Of a stretch of 64,000 nt of DNA, positions 10,393 to 19,389 are shown one piece after another; position 1 is the first letter of the stretch; each line of letters begins with the position of its first letter. The DNA lies in NCBI RefSeq assembly GCF_004770045.1, contig NZ_RQFO01000001.1, positions 1 through 64,000 of the forward strand, given 5' to 3'. Source of the DNA: Leptospira montravelensis (GTDB lineage Bacteria; Spirochaetota; Leptospiria; Leptospirales; Leptospiraceae). The translations under genes and the position numbers were made by a program. Below the pieces are notes generated by a model. The model saw nothing but the letters and a program-made list of their open reading frames with translations, was not told the DNA's origin and did not search any database.

Positions 10393-10833
10393 TTATTCTT
10401 TTGCGTTTGGTTGTTTCCCAAAAATCTTCTCAACACTTAAGGAATCTTTTGAGTATTCCAATTCAATTAGGTCTTTGGCACTGTGTTTTAGGTCGTTGGA
10501 AATCATACAACGTCCTTCCAAAATCACCCCGTTTTGGATGATAAGCTCTGGGGTTTTGATATCTCCCAAGATTTTAGAGGTAGGAAGGAGCATCACACGG
10601 TTTCTGGCAGTGACGTTTCCGGCAACAATTCCCTCTACGATGACACTGGCAGCAGTGATGTTGGTTTTGACCTTTCCTGTAACACCAATGTAGAGGTGTT
10701 CGGCCTGGAGGGATTTCCCCTCGAATTTACCGTCAATTTTTAAGGATCCATTGATGAAGAATTTACCATTGAAGTAAGAATTCTCACCAATCGTTGAATT
10801 GGTAACTTCGGTCTGATTTTTGACTAATGCCAT
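10393..10833 (-). CDS. Bactofilin (polymer-forming cytoskeletal protein)
   Basis: A 146-aa protein with a bactofilin right-handed beta-helix core at about 20-110 (NSYFNGKFFINGSLKIDGKF, then GKVKTNITAASVIVEGIVAG), built of short Gly/Val-rich beta turns. It has short N- and C-terminal tails and no signal peptide. Bactofilins self-assemble without nucleotide into filaments that shape the cell or localise envelope enzymes; a bactofilin affects helix geometry in L. biflexa, but I cannot say this is that paralogue. It is transcribed with pdxA downstream. Confidence 0.9.
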   Translation of the reverse strand: MALVKNQTEVTNSTIGENSYFNGKFFINGSLKIDGKFEGKSLQAEHLYIGVTGKVKTNITAASVIVEGIVAGNVTARNRVMLLPTSKILGDIKTPELIIQNGVILEGRCMISNDLKHSAKDLIELEYSKDSLSVEKIFGKQPNAKE

Positions 10834-10900
10834 GCTGTTACGAGTCCGTTATTGTGATTTTTCACAGTGTGCGTTTCCCCCCGGGAATGAAAAGGTTTTT

Positions 10901-11674
10901 TTAACCTCTAAAAGACGGGAGTCGAATCAAATCACAAGCCTCTTCCGCAAATTCTTGAAATTCACGGAGCCCTTCCATGATGGATCGACCTTCCAAAACC
11001 GTGGCCTTTTCAAAACGTGGATTGAATTTGATAGGTTCTTCCATGTTCATGATCACGTTTACCCCATCTTTGATGTCCTTATTCACCGCCGTGAGGAAAT
11101 CTCGAAATTTACCCAAAGTTTCAAAAGATTCCGCTATAAATATTCGAGATTGTTTATTTTTCATTCGAGATAGCTGCTCACGAAACTCTTGTTTGTCGGC
11201 AGCTGCATATTCTTCGATTGTCTCAACAAGGATCTTCATATTTCTACGTAAGTTCTCCATATATTTGAGAACTGAATCCCTTTCTGTAGCATGAGAATAA
11301 TCAAATTTGATATGACCATCTCCAAGGATAGGAATGTATTCCAAATCCATAATATTCACAAGTGTGCCAATTTGATTGATTTCACTATCATTCGAATTGG
11401 GAGAGACTTTCATCACCGGATATTGAGAAATGACTTTGTGTTTGAGGTTCTCTGGGTTTTCCTCTCTTGTTTTTGCATTCCGCATGGTCTGCTCTAAATT
11501 ATCAGGAATTCCTTCAGGGGATACCTCTTGCATCCTACGCCTATAACGTTCAATGTCGAAGGCAACTCGTTCCTTTTGCAGATCATTTTTTGCATTTCTT
11601 TCAATTTTCTCCAAATTCCTTAGCATTTTCTGCAATTTGGAGAGTTCCATAATCTGTTCTTGGGTTAGTGGCAT
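10901..11674 (-). CDS. Conserved coiled-coil hypothetical protein
   Basis: A 257-aa protein from the chosen start. The longer reading frame begins at 11719, but the ATG at 11674 follows the upstream stop by one base and gives MPLTQEQIMELSKLQ, a sensible start. The N-terminal 60 residues are charged helices (KLQKMLRNLEKIERNAKNDL). The middle has LVNIMDLEYIPILGDGHIKF, and the C-terminus is helical. No enzyme motif seen. It is cytoplasmic by appearance. It sits in an operon with the 399-aa protein and upstream of bactofilin, which suggests a structural or morphogenetic role; this is inference only. Confidence 0.8.
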   Translation of the reverse strand: MPLTQEQIMELSKLQKMLRNLEKIERNAKNDLQKERVAFDIERYRRRMQEVSPEGIPDNLEQTMRNAKTREENPENLKHKVISQYPVMKVSPNSNDSEINQIGTLVNIMDLEYIPILGDGHIKFDYSHATERDSVLKYMENLRRNMKILVETIEEYAAADKQEFREQLSRMKNKQSRIFIAESFETLGKFRDFLTAVNKDIKDGVNVIMNMEEPIKFNPRFEKATVLEGRSIMEGLREFQEFAEEACDLIRLPSFRG

Positions 11675-11675
11675 C

Positions 11676-12875
11676 TTACATCCAACCTTCTGGAATATGG
11701 ATCGATTCACCAGAGGCAACTAATGACCGTTCAATGGAAGATCCTAAAATTTCATCCCCTTTTTGTTTTAAAACACGCCAATATAAATTAAGAGCTAAAG
11801 GTAAATACTTAAGCCTACCAGCTTTTTTATAAAATTGTAAAAACTTATCGTTTTCCTTTTTCACAAAATAGATACAAGCCAATTGTAAATTGATAAAATA
11901 CGAATAGGGTTTGAGAATGAGTTCTTTTTTTAGTCCTTCTTCAAATCTTTCACCTTCATTACGAAATCTTACCACGGTTTCGACAAATGGATCCATTTGG
12001 TGAGTGAGTTCATAACCGAATCCATCACCATAAGTCCAATCTCCACGTAAACTTGTTTCCAACTCTTCTCTGTATAAAACAAATTCCTCATCTGAAAAGT
12101 AACGTTTAGCATAACGCAAAGCAAAAGACGCAGGAATTTTTCCAAGAGAAATGGAACGGAACTTTCCTTTTTCCCAATCATCCCACTCTGCATAAAAACC
12201 AATGATAAATTTCCAGAACCTAAATGTTTCTTCTCCGGTAAACCATCCGGTTTCGATGGCATGAAACAGAACTCCAGAGATTTGCCACTGAGAATCTAAA
12301 GTTAAGGCATCGGTGAGCGTTTTAAAATCTAAAACTTCCCTGTTTCCTTTTGCATATTCAACTAACATATGCAATATGGAGTTTTCGAATGGGATTTCAG
12401 AATTTTCCCAACCAAGTAAAAATAAAAACCGACGATTGTCTTCAGTTTGGCCAAAGAATTCCTTGGTTTTGAGCACCCAGTTGCGAAACTTGAGGATTTC
12501 ACCTGCATACAAAAGTCCAAACCCAATGAGTTCCCAATCTTCTCTTTCCATTTCTTCAAAATCCCGATTTTGGCAAATTTCCCAAATTTGGTCCAAGGAT
12601 TCTTTAGGAAAAGAGGATGGGGTAAAAAGTTGTGGGTCTCGAAATCGATTAGCGGTTTCATTTTCCCCTAAAATGGAACAAAGGCTGAACCCCCCGGAAA
12701 AATCGGTCGATAAATAATAGAGATAGTTTGCAAAACGAGACTGATTGCCCGAAAAAAAGGCACGAAGGATAGGCCAAAGTTCATTCAGACTGGCCTTTTT
12801 TGGAATCACAGGCCCAGGGTGGAATTCAATCCGATATTCCGGCCATTGCAGTTTGTATTCTGTTTGTAAGCTCAT
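11676..12875 (-). CDS. Conserved hypothetical protein (399 aa)
   Basis: A 399-aa soluble protein rich in Trp, Phe and Tyr with many short helices, suggestive of an all-helical repeat (TPR-like) fold in the C-terminal half (LQLACIYFVKKENDKFLQFYKKAG). It has no signal peptide or catalytic motif that I recognise. It is first in the minus-strand operon leading to the coiled-coil protein, and divergent from the lytic transglycosylase by 48 bp. It looks like a Leptospira-restricted family. Confidence 0.8.
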   Translation of the reverse strand: MSLQTEYKLQWPEYRIEFHPGPVIPKKASLNELWPILRAFFSGNQSRFANYLYYLSTDFSGGFSLCSILGENETANRFRDPQLFTPSSFPKESLDQIWEICQNRDFEEMEREDWELIGFGLLYAGEILKFRNWVLKTKEFFGQTEDNRRFLFLLGWENSEIPFENSILHMLVEYAKGNREVLDFKTLTDALTLDSQWQISGVLFHAIETGWFTGEETFRFWKFIIGFYAEWDDWEKGKFRSISLGKIPASFALRYAKRYFSDEEFVLYREELETSLRGDWTYGDGFGYELTHQMDPFVETVVRFRNEGERFEEGLKKELILKPYSYFINLQLACIYFVKKENDKFLQFYKKAGRLKYLPLALNLYWRVLKQKGDEILGSSIERSLVASGESIHIPEGWM

Positions 12876-12923
12876 AAGGAGAGGAACCTTCCCTCTCTAA
12901 ATTCGTAATCATAGGAAGTATGC

Positions 12924-15191
12924 ATGAGGCATTTTTGGTTAGCAAGTAGAATTCTTCTCTTTTTCACAACATCCCTATTTGCGGAAACTGACCTTCAATA
13001 TTTAATTAAATCCCACCAATGGGGACAAATCGAAAACCACTTTCGAAATACAAATCCTTCTCGGGAAAGTGAAGTATATAGCCTTATTGAATTCCATGAA
13101 AAAGCACCTAACGGTGACAAGGAGAAACGATTTCGGTATTTGATTTCTCTTGTGCGCGGAGTTTTTGTCACAGAATCCTCAGAAGAAGAAGTAAAAAAAA
13201 TTCTGACACAAACCATGCCCTTCCAAACCACACTATTTAAACTCAGTTATTGGAAGTTGTACACAGAAATTACACAAAAAAATTACCTTACACCCGCCGA
13301 ACGAATCCAATTTTTAAATCGATTGAATTTAGAAGAAGATCCCATTTGTCGTAGGTTACTGGATGAACTGGTTCGTCTTCTTGCGGCAAACAACCAATGG
13401 AAAGATATTTTAGATAAAATTAATTCTATCCAAGAATCGCACAGAAGATACCTTCTCACAGGCGATACACAATATAGATACGGGAAAGCAAAACTTATAT
13501 TAGGTGATGAAAAGGGTGCAGTTGAGGAATGGCTGAATTGCCTACAAAGAGATGGACTTTCAGATTCTACCGTACAGATGATTGCCGCAGATTGGTCGAA
13601 ATACAAAGGATCGGGAAGTATTTTGCAACTGGCTCCTTCTGAGCTCACTCTCTTATTGCCAGCGATTAACAATAATGACAAAGAAGCTTTGTTTCGCACA
13701 AGGCCAGAACTTTTTTCCACAAGACTTGCCTATTATGAAGGTTTCAGACACCTCACTTCTGTATTAACCAAAACGGGAAAAATAAACGAACTTTTTAGAG
13801 TTTTACGAACTAACAAAACCTTTGTGGATATGGATTCCTCATGGATTGTGAGTTTGTCTGACATTTTATACCAACAAAACAAATTCCAAAATGCGATTGA
13901 ACTTTTAAAAACATTTCCAGGAAAAGATGCGGGTTATTACCGAGTTCTTGCCGCCACATACGATCGATTAGGTGACCGAGAATTATATTTTGAAAACTTA
14001 GTTTTATATTTAGGAAAATATCCATTTAATCTTTTTTACCAAGATCGGCTTATCGAATACCTAGTGGATCGCAAAGGTGAAAATTCCAACTATGCCCCAC
14101 TAACAAAATTTGAAAGAGCCCTTGCCGAAATTCCCAACTTACCTGTAAAAGGCCGGCTCGTGTATTGGTATTTACGATCCCTTAAAGAAAGTGGGGATAT
14201 AGAAAAGTTAAAAAAAGAACTAAAAAGGTATTATTTCCTTTGTCCAGGATCCTATTACACAAGAGTCATCCGTGAAGAATTTTTATCTTTCATCAAAGAA
14301 GGAAATAAACCAGACAATCCAACATACAACAAAGAATATTTATTTGAATATTTATCTTATACCGCAGGAATTCCGGAAGAATCCTATGCACTCCTAGGAA
14401 GAAACTTAGGGTTTGCTTATCCGAAAGATTCCTATGAACTAGGAAACAAACTGGGAGGAATGAGCTCAAGGATCCAAGGCCATAAACTTTTGAATCTCGC
14501 CAAAGAATACTTTCGCGTGGGTGAGGATAGTTTGGGGCTTAATCTTGTTAACTTTCACGTAAAACGAGAAAATCTTTCCGAGGAAGAAAAAGATGAAATT
14601 CTGGTGGGGATCGGAGACCTCACATATAACACTTATTATACTGCTTTTCACACAAGGTCATTATTAAAAAGACATCTCATCCCAGATGATCCCATACTTT
14701 TACCCACTTCCCTCTCCACGAGAATTTTTCCAAGACCCCACCAAAGTATTGTCTCTCGTTACGCGCAGGAAAATGATATCTCCGAAGATAAGGTGTATGC
14801 ATTAATGCGCCAAGAATCCTTCTTTAAAGAAACAGCGACTTCCAGATCTAATGCCCGAGGCCTAATGCAAATTATGCCCGCCACCGGAAAAGAATTGGCA
14901 ACGCGAATGGGAATCACCTCCTATTCTCTCTATGAGCCCGAAACTTCCATTCGTTTGGGGACAAAATTTCTGGCCTACCTTTTGAAATCCAATGGAAATG
15001 AATTAAAATGGGCTTCGATCGCGTATAACGGTGGACCGGGGAATTTACGCAAATGGAAGAAGTCAGTCTATACCGGTGATTTTAACCATTTTTTGGAAGA
15101 CCTACCTTACAAAGAATCGAGAGATTACTGTCGCATCGTGGTTTCGAATTTCTACGCATATGACATCATGAAAAAATACCATAAGTTGTAA
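12924..15191 (+). CDS. Slt-type soluble lytic transglycosylase
   Basis: At 755 aa, this protein has a signal peptide at 1-20 (ending SLFAET). A long alpha-helical superhelix (about 25-600, TPR-like) follows, then a C-terminal SLT/goose-lysozyme domain (about 610-750). The catalytic Glu is in ALMRQESFF, followed by SRSNARGLMQIMPATGKELA and the IAYNGGPGNLRKW motif. It cleaves peptidoglycan strands to 1,6-anhydro products in the periplasm. AGGAAG precedes the ATG. It is longer than E. coli Slt70 through extra helical repeats. Confidence 0.92.
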   Translation: MRHFWLASRILLFFTTSLFAETDLQYLIKSHQWGQIENHFRNTNPSRESEVYSLIEFHEKAPNGDKEKRFRYLISLVRGVFVTESSEEEVKKILTQTMPFQTTLFKLSYWKLYTEITQKNYLTPAERIQFLNRLNLEEDPICRRLLDELVRLLAANNQWKDILDKINSIQESHRRYLLTGDTQYRYGKAKLILGDEKGAVEEWLNCLQRDGLSDSTVQMIAADWSKYKGSGSILQLAPSELTLLLPAINNNDKEALFRTRPELFSTRLAYYEGFRHLTSVLTKTGKINELFRVLRTNKTFVDMDSSWIVSLSDILYQQNKFQNAIELLKTFPGKDAGYYRVLAATYDRLGDRELYFENLVLYLGKYPFNLFYQDRLIEYLVDRKGENSNYAPLTKFERALAEIPNLPVKGRLVYWYLRSLKESGDIEKLKKELKRYYFLCPGSYYTRVIREEFLSFIKEGNKPDNPTYNKEYLFEYLSYTAGIPEESYALLGRNLGFAYPKDSYELGNKLGGMSSRIQGHKLLNLAKEYFRVGEDSLGLNLVNFHVKRENLSEEEKDEILVGIGDLTYNTYYTAFHTRSLLKRHLIPDDPILLPTSLSTRIFPRPHQSIVSRYAQENDISEDKVYALMRQESFFKETATSRSNARGLMQIMPATGKELATRMGITSYSLYEPETSIRLGTKFLAYLLKSNGNELKWASIAYNGGPGNLRKWKKSVYTGDFNHFLEDLPYKESRDYCRIVVSNFYAYDIMKKYHKL

Positions 15192-15217
15192 AAAATGGCT
15201 TTTCCCCACCCTTTCCC

Positions 15218-15241
15218 CTGTCTATCCTTTGAAATAGACAG
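15218..15241 (+). promoter_or_regulatory. Hairpin in the citrate synthase leader
   Basis: Perfect 8-bp stem CTGTCTAT (15218-15225) / ATAGACAG (234-241 of the same kilobase, 15234-15241) with an 8-nt loop. It lies between the transglycosylase stop and the AGGAGAAG ribosome site of gltA (ATG at 15260). There is no T-run, so it is not a standard terminator. It could protect the mRNA 5' end or act as a protein-binding site. Confidence 0.4.
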
Positions 15242-15259
15242 AGATATACAGGAGAAGAT

Positions 15260-16549
15260 ATGTCCGAAAAGGCAATTCTGAAAGTGGATGGGAAAGAGTA
15301 CGAACTTCCGATTTTAGTAGGAAGTGAAGACGAGAAGGCAATTGATATTACTAAACTCCGCCAATTGTCAGGTTATGTTACGATTGATTCCGGTTATTTA
15401 AATACAGGTGCTTGCACCAGTGAAATTACTTTTCTTGATGGAGAAAAAGGAATCCTTCGTTACCGAGGAATCCCGATCGAAGATTTGGCTGCAAAGTCTA
15501 CCTTCACCGAAGTGGCATATTTACTTATCTATGGTAAACTTCCAAACGATGCCCAACTAAAAGAATGGAATAGTTCCATCACCAAACATACTATGATCCA
15601 CGAGGATCTCAAACGCCTGTTCAACGGTTTTCCAAAAGATGGACACCCAATGGCGATCATGTCTTGTATGATGGGATGTTTGTCTACATACTACCAAGAT
15701 AGTTACGATCCAATGAATGAGGAACATAGAGAAATTTCTATCATTCGTTTGCTCGCAAAATTCCCGACGATTGCAGCTTACGCATATAAAAAATCCATCG
15801 GCCAACCAATCATTCATCCACTCAATGAATTAGATTATGCATCTAACTTCATGAATATGATGTTTGCAGTTCCAGCAGAAGATTATCATATCGATCCAGA
15901 AATTGTTTCTGCACTTAACTTACTTCTCATCCTGCACGCAGACCACGAACAAAACTGTTCTACATCTACTGTGCGTTTGGTGGGATCATCTCTGGCTAAC
16001 CTCTATGGGGCAATTTCTGCAGGAATTCTTGCTCTCTGGGGACCACGTCACGGTGGTGCCAACCAAGAAGTTTTGGAAATGTTAGAAGGAATTAAAAAGA
16101 GCGGGCTTTCTGTGAAAAAAATCGTAGAACAAGCCAAAGACAAAAATTCCAGTTTCCGATTGAATGGATTTGGTCACCGTGTTTACAAAAACTTTGACCC
16201 ACGTGCGAAAATCATCAAAGGTGCTTGTGATAAAGTCCTAAACAAACTAGGAATCAAAGATCCACTTCTTGACATTGCCAAAGAATTGGAAGAAGCAGCT
16301 CTCAACGATCCGTATTTTGTAGAAAGAAAACTTTATCCAAACGTTGACTTCTACTCAGGGATCATCTACCGCGCGTTAGGAATTCCTACCAATATGTTTA
16401 CAGTGATGTTTGCTATGGGAAGACTTCCTGGTTGGATTGCACAATGGAAAGAGATGATCGAAGATCCAAGTTTAAAGATTGGCCGCCCACGCCAAATTTA
16501 CACTGGTCCACAAGAGATCTCTTACGAAGCAGCAAAAAAACAGGCGTAA
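15260..16549 (+). CDS. gltA: Citrate synthase
   Basis: A 429-aa type-II (hexameric, Gram-negative style) citrate synthase condensing acetyl-CoA and oxaloacetate. It has the N-terminal beta domain (1-50), the substrate histidine in LHADHEQNCSTSTVRLVGS, the catalytic His in GFGHRVYKNFDPRAK, and the catalytic Asp in PNVDFYSGIIYRALG. The extended N-terminus is typical of NADH-sensitive type II enzymes. It is transcribed alone after a leader hairpin and followed by another hairpin (16565-16589). Confidence 0.95.
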   Translation: MSEKAILKVDGKEYELPILVGSEDEKAIDITKLRQLSGYVTIDSGYLNTGACTSEITFLDGEKGILRYRGIPIEDLAAKSTFTEVAYLLIYGKLPNDAQLKEWNSSITKHTMIHEDLKRLFNGFPKDGHPMAIMSCMMGCLSTYYQDSYDPMNEEHREISIIRLLAKFPTIAAYAYKKSIGQPIIHPLNELDYASNFMNMMFAVPAEDYHIDPEIVSALNLLLILHADHEQNCSTSTVRLVGSSLANLYGAISAGILALWGPRHGGANQEVLEMLEGIKKSGLSVKKIVEQAKDKNSSFRLNGFGHRVYKNFDPRAKIIKGACDKVLNKLGIKDPLLDIAKELEEAALNDPYFVERKLYPNVDFYSGIIYRALGIPTNMFTVMFAMGRLPGWIAQWKEMIEDPSLKIGRPRQIYTGPQEISYEAAKKQA

Positions 16550-16564
16550 GGCCAAATCGAAACA

Positions 16565-16589
16565 GGACAAGGGTGAATCGCCCTTGTCC
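16565..16589 (+). terminator. Perfect inverted repeat after gltA, T-run absent
   Basis: GGACAAGGG (16565-16573) and CCCTTGTCC (16581-16589) form a 9-bp perfect stem with a 7-nt loop, 16 nt after the gltA stop. The lack of a following T-run argues for mRNA 3'-end stabilisation or partial attenuation rather than efficient termination. It also sits 11 nt before the TTG start of the next gene and so may limit its translation. Confidence 0.5.
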
Positions 16590-16600
16590 AAATCCATCCA

Positions 16601-18526
16601 TTGAAAAAAACATCGCAGGCAATTTTCCTCTTTTTACTCTCGCTTATTTTTTTCAATAAACCAATTGTTTCTCAATCTCCCAATGATATGGGGGAACGAA
16701 TCATCCACACTACCAAGTTTACCTACTGGATTGATCCAAGTGCTTCGATTCCTATTGAATCAGTTTTAAAAACGGGAAATTTCACCAAAATTACAGATGA
16801 TTTTGTTAACTTTGGGTTTTTGAAAGGAACTCTTTGGTTAAAACTAGATCCCAAGGATTTTCCAGATCCTATCAAATATCCTCTTCTTCTCATCCAAGCA
16901 CATAACATTGATTCCGTGGAATTCTTTCACAAATACAAGGGAAATTCATATGTAGTATCTAAATCAGGCCATATCCAACCTGTGTTTCAGAGAGAAATTC
17001 CGCATAGAAATTTTGTCTTTCGGATGGGACATGAAAGAGAAACCATTCTCATTGCGATACATTCCGAAATTTCACTACAGTTTGCCCTCATTTTTACCAA
17101 CCAAAGAAATCTCCAAAGAGAAGATTATATTACCCAATGGATTTATGGATTATTTTTTGGAAGCCTTGGAATCATCATCTTATACAATCTAGCAATTGCA
17201 TTTTTTGTTCGAGATCGAAATTATTTTTATTATATTGGATATGTATTGTTCTTTGGGCTGGGCCAACTTTCTCTACTTGGTTTTTGGGGTTACTTTTTTG
17301 TTCCCGATTCCTATTTTTGGAAACGAATAGGGATTCCTTTTTTCTTCAGTATTTGCCTCTTTTTCTTTGTTCTATTTACATCTAACTTTCTAAAACTTAA
17401 AATACGTCTTCCAAAAATGGCTAGGTTCTACAAAGTACTTGGATTTTTATCTTTACTCAACGCATCCATTGCTTTGTTAGGTGGAATATCCGAAGCATCC
17501 GTTGGAGTGACATGGCTTTCTGTTTTGATTTGCCTAAGTTTACTCGGAGTATTGATTTGGGGAATATATAAACGGCTTCGATCTTTTTATTATTTTGCCA
17601 TTGCTTTTGTTTTATTACTCGTAACTTGCCTTGTATATGGATTACTCAAATTTGGAATCCTTCCTTCCAATTCCTTTTTAGAAGAAATGTTATTCCCCAT
17701 TGCTTCTCTTGCAGACATCACCTTGTTTGCCTTTGCTTTGGCAGACAGAATCCAACTGTTACGCCAAGAAAAAGATTTGGCCCTAGCCCAAGTGACAAGT
17801 CTTAGAAAAGAAAGAAAAATTTCGAGGGACATTCTGATGCAGTCCCTTCCTAAAACGATTCCTTATGTAAAAAACTTAGAGATACAAATTTTTATCCAAC
17901 CTATGAAAGATGTGGGAGGTGATTTTTACGAATACTTCTCGCCCAATCCTTATGAACTGGGAATTGTTCTTTGTGATGTTTCTGGACATGGAATTCCTGC
18001 TTCCCTGATTTCTGCGATGGGAAAGGTTGCCTTTACAACGCAAAAAAATAATATATCTTCCCCGAAACAAGTTTTAGAAGGGATGAACCGTGTGTTATAC
18101 GGAAATTGTACACCACAGTATGTCACTGCTTCTTATGTGTATCTCAATACATCTACGAAAGTTTGGCGATTCGGTAGAGCAGGACACCCCAGTGCTTACC
18201 TGCAGCGTGCGAGTGGAGAAATTATTAAAGTCCATCCCAAAGGAAAAATCATAGGAGTTTTTTCTGAAATTCAAATGGAAGAAATTACCTACCCAGTGGA
18301 ACCCAAAGATAGAATCCTCATCTTAAGTGATGGAGTATTGGAATGTTTTCATCCCGACGGAACCATGTATGGAGAAGCGGGTCTTCTTGAATTTTTAAAA
18401 GCCAACCGCGAAATACCGAATCATCTTTTTAAAATAAAACTCATCCAAGATTTGGAGTCATTTTCTAAAAGAGAAATAAAAGACTGGGACGACGACCTAA
18501 CCTTTATTTTTCTGGAATTGGTATGA
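16601..18526 (+). CDS. 7TM sensor (7TMR-DISM) with SpoIIE/PP2C phosphatase domain
   Basis: 641 aa. Signal peptide at 1-24 (ending IVSQSP); extracytoplasmic 7TMR-DISM ligand-binding beta-sandwich at about 30-165; seven membrane segments at about 180-385; short coiled linker (KDLALAQVTSLRKERKISRD); then a SpoIIE-type PP2C phosphatase at about 425-641 with the metal motifs DVGGDFYEYF, LCDVSGHGIPASLISAMGK and ILSDGVLE. It probably dephosphorylates an anti-anti-sigma (STAS) protein in response to an external ligand. The start is TTG with no clear ribosome site, chosen because it supplies the signal peptide. Confidence 0.9.
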   Translation: MKKTSQAIFLFLLSLIFFNKPIVSQSPNDMGERIIHTTKFTYWIDPSASIPIESVLKTGNFTKITDDFVNFGFLKGTLWLKLDPKDFPDPIKYPLLLIQAHNIDSVEFFHKYKGNSYVVSKSGHIQPVFQREIPHRNFVFRMGHERETILIAIHSEISLQFALIFTNQRNLQREDYITQWIYGLFFGSLGIIILYNLAIAFFVRDRNYFYYIGYVLFFGLGQLSLLGFWGYFFVPDSYFWKRIGIPFFFSICLFFFVLFTSNFLKLKIRLPKMARFYKVLGFLSLLNASIALLGGISEASVGVTWLSVLICLSLLGVLIWGIYKRLRSFYYFAIAFVLLLVTCLVYGLLKFGILPSNSFLEEMLFPIASLADITLFAFALADRIQLLRQEKDLALAQVTSLRKERKISRDILMQSLPKTIPYVKNLEIQIFIQPMKDVGGDFYEYFSPNPYELGIVLCDVSGHGIPASLISAMGKVAFTTQKNNISSPKQVLEGMNRVLYGNCTPQYVTASYVYLNTSTKVWRFGRAGHPSAYLQRASGEIIKVHPKGKIIGVFSEIQMEEITYPVEPKDRILILSDGVLECFHPDGTMYGEAGLLEFLKANREIPNHLFKIKLIQDLESFSKREIKDWDDDLTFIFLELV

Positions 18527-19356
18527 CAAAAAGTTACGAACTCCTGGATTCAGGTGACCTATCCAAATTAGAAATCGTTGGCGGATACAAACTCCATCGT
18601 TCTTCCCCTACTTCTGCTTATGGAAAAGAAACTCCTGAAATTTGGAACGATCTCCACGCTCATTATATCAAAAATGACTCGGGTTCGGGGCATTGGAATT
18701 TTCAAAAAAAAGTTCCTGAAAGTTTTACCATCGAATTTTCTAAGTTAACATTCAAAATCAAACTCACACCCTTTGGCCATATTGGCCTTTTCCCCGAACA
18801 AGAAACCAATTGGAACCGCATCCGAGAGATTGGAAAAAAGAAACAAGGCCTAGAAGTTCTAAACCTTTTTGCTTATTCTGGTGGCTCCACACTCGCCTGT
18901 CTGGATGCTGGGATGAGTGTCTGCCATGTGGATGCCTCCAAAGGGATGGTGGACTGGGCCCGGGAAAATGCCAAACTTTCAGGACTCGATTCGAAACCTG
19001 TGCGTTGGATAGTCGATGATGTCATGAAATTCATCCGTCGTGAAATCAAACGGGGAAAAAAATACCAAGGTCTCATCCTTGACCCTCCCAGTTTCGGTCG
19101 TGGATCCAAAGGAGAGGTTTGGAAAATTGAAGAAAACTTAAGTGAACTGATGGATGCGCTGATGGAACTTTCCGACTCCAAACCAGAATTTGTGATCCTC
19201 AGTTGTCATAGCCAAGGGTTTAGTCCTTTGACCTTAGAAAGAATTTTATCTTCACGAATCAAAACCAAAGGGAACTATCAAACCTCTGAATTATTCATTC
19301 CAGAAAAATCGGGAAAAAAATACCCAGCTGGATTTTGTACTTTCTTCTCCAAATAA
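18523..19356 (+). CDS. Class I SAM-dependent methyltransferase (RlmI/RlmK-like)
   Basis: A 277-aa methyltransferase with motif I in VLNLFAYSGGSTLACLDAG (about 108-126), the acidic motif II residue in CHVDASKG, and catalytic LDPPSFGRGSKG near 192. The DPPSF motif and SHSQGFSP-like ending match the rRNA cytosine-C5/guanine methyltransferase group, but it lacks the N-terminal PUA domain of full RlmI. The start overlaps the phosphatase gene by 4 nt (ATGA), implying coupling. The RNA target is not known. Confidence 0.85.
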   Translation: MTKSYELLDSGDLSKLEIVGGYKLHRSSPTSAYGKETPEIWNDLHAHYIKNDSGSGHWNFQKKVPESFTIEFSKLTFKIKLTPFGHIGLFPEQETNWNRIREIGKKKQGLEVLNLFAYSGGSTLACLDAGMSVCHVDASKGMVDWARENAKLSGLDSKPVRWIVDDVMKFIRREIKRGKKYQGLILDPPSFGRGSKGEVWKIEENLSELMDALMELSDSKPEFVILSCHSQGFSPLTLERILSSRIKTKGNYQTSELFIPEKSGKKYPAGFCTFFSK

Positions 19357-19389
19357 ATCAGGCAATTCTAAAGATCCCAATCCTGTTAT

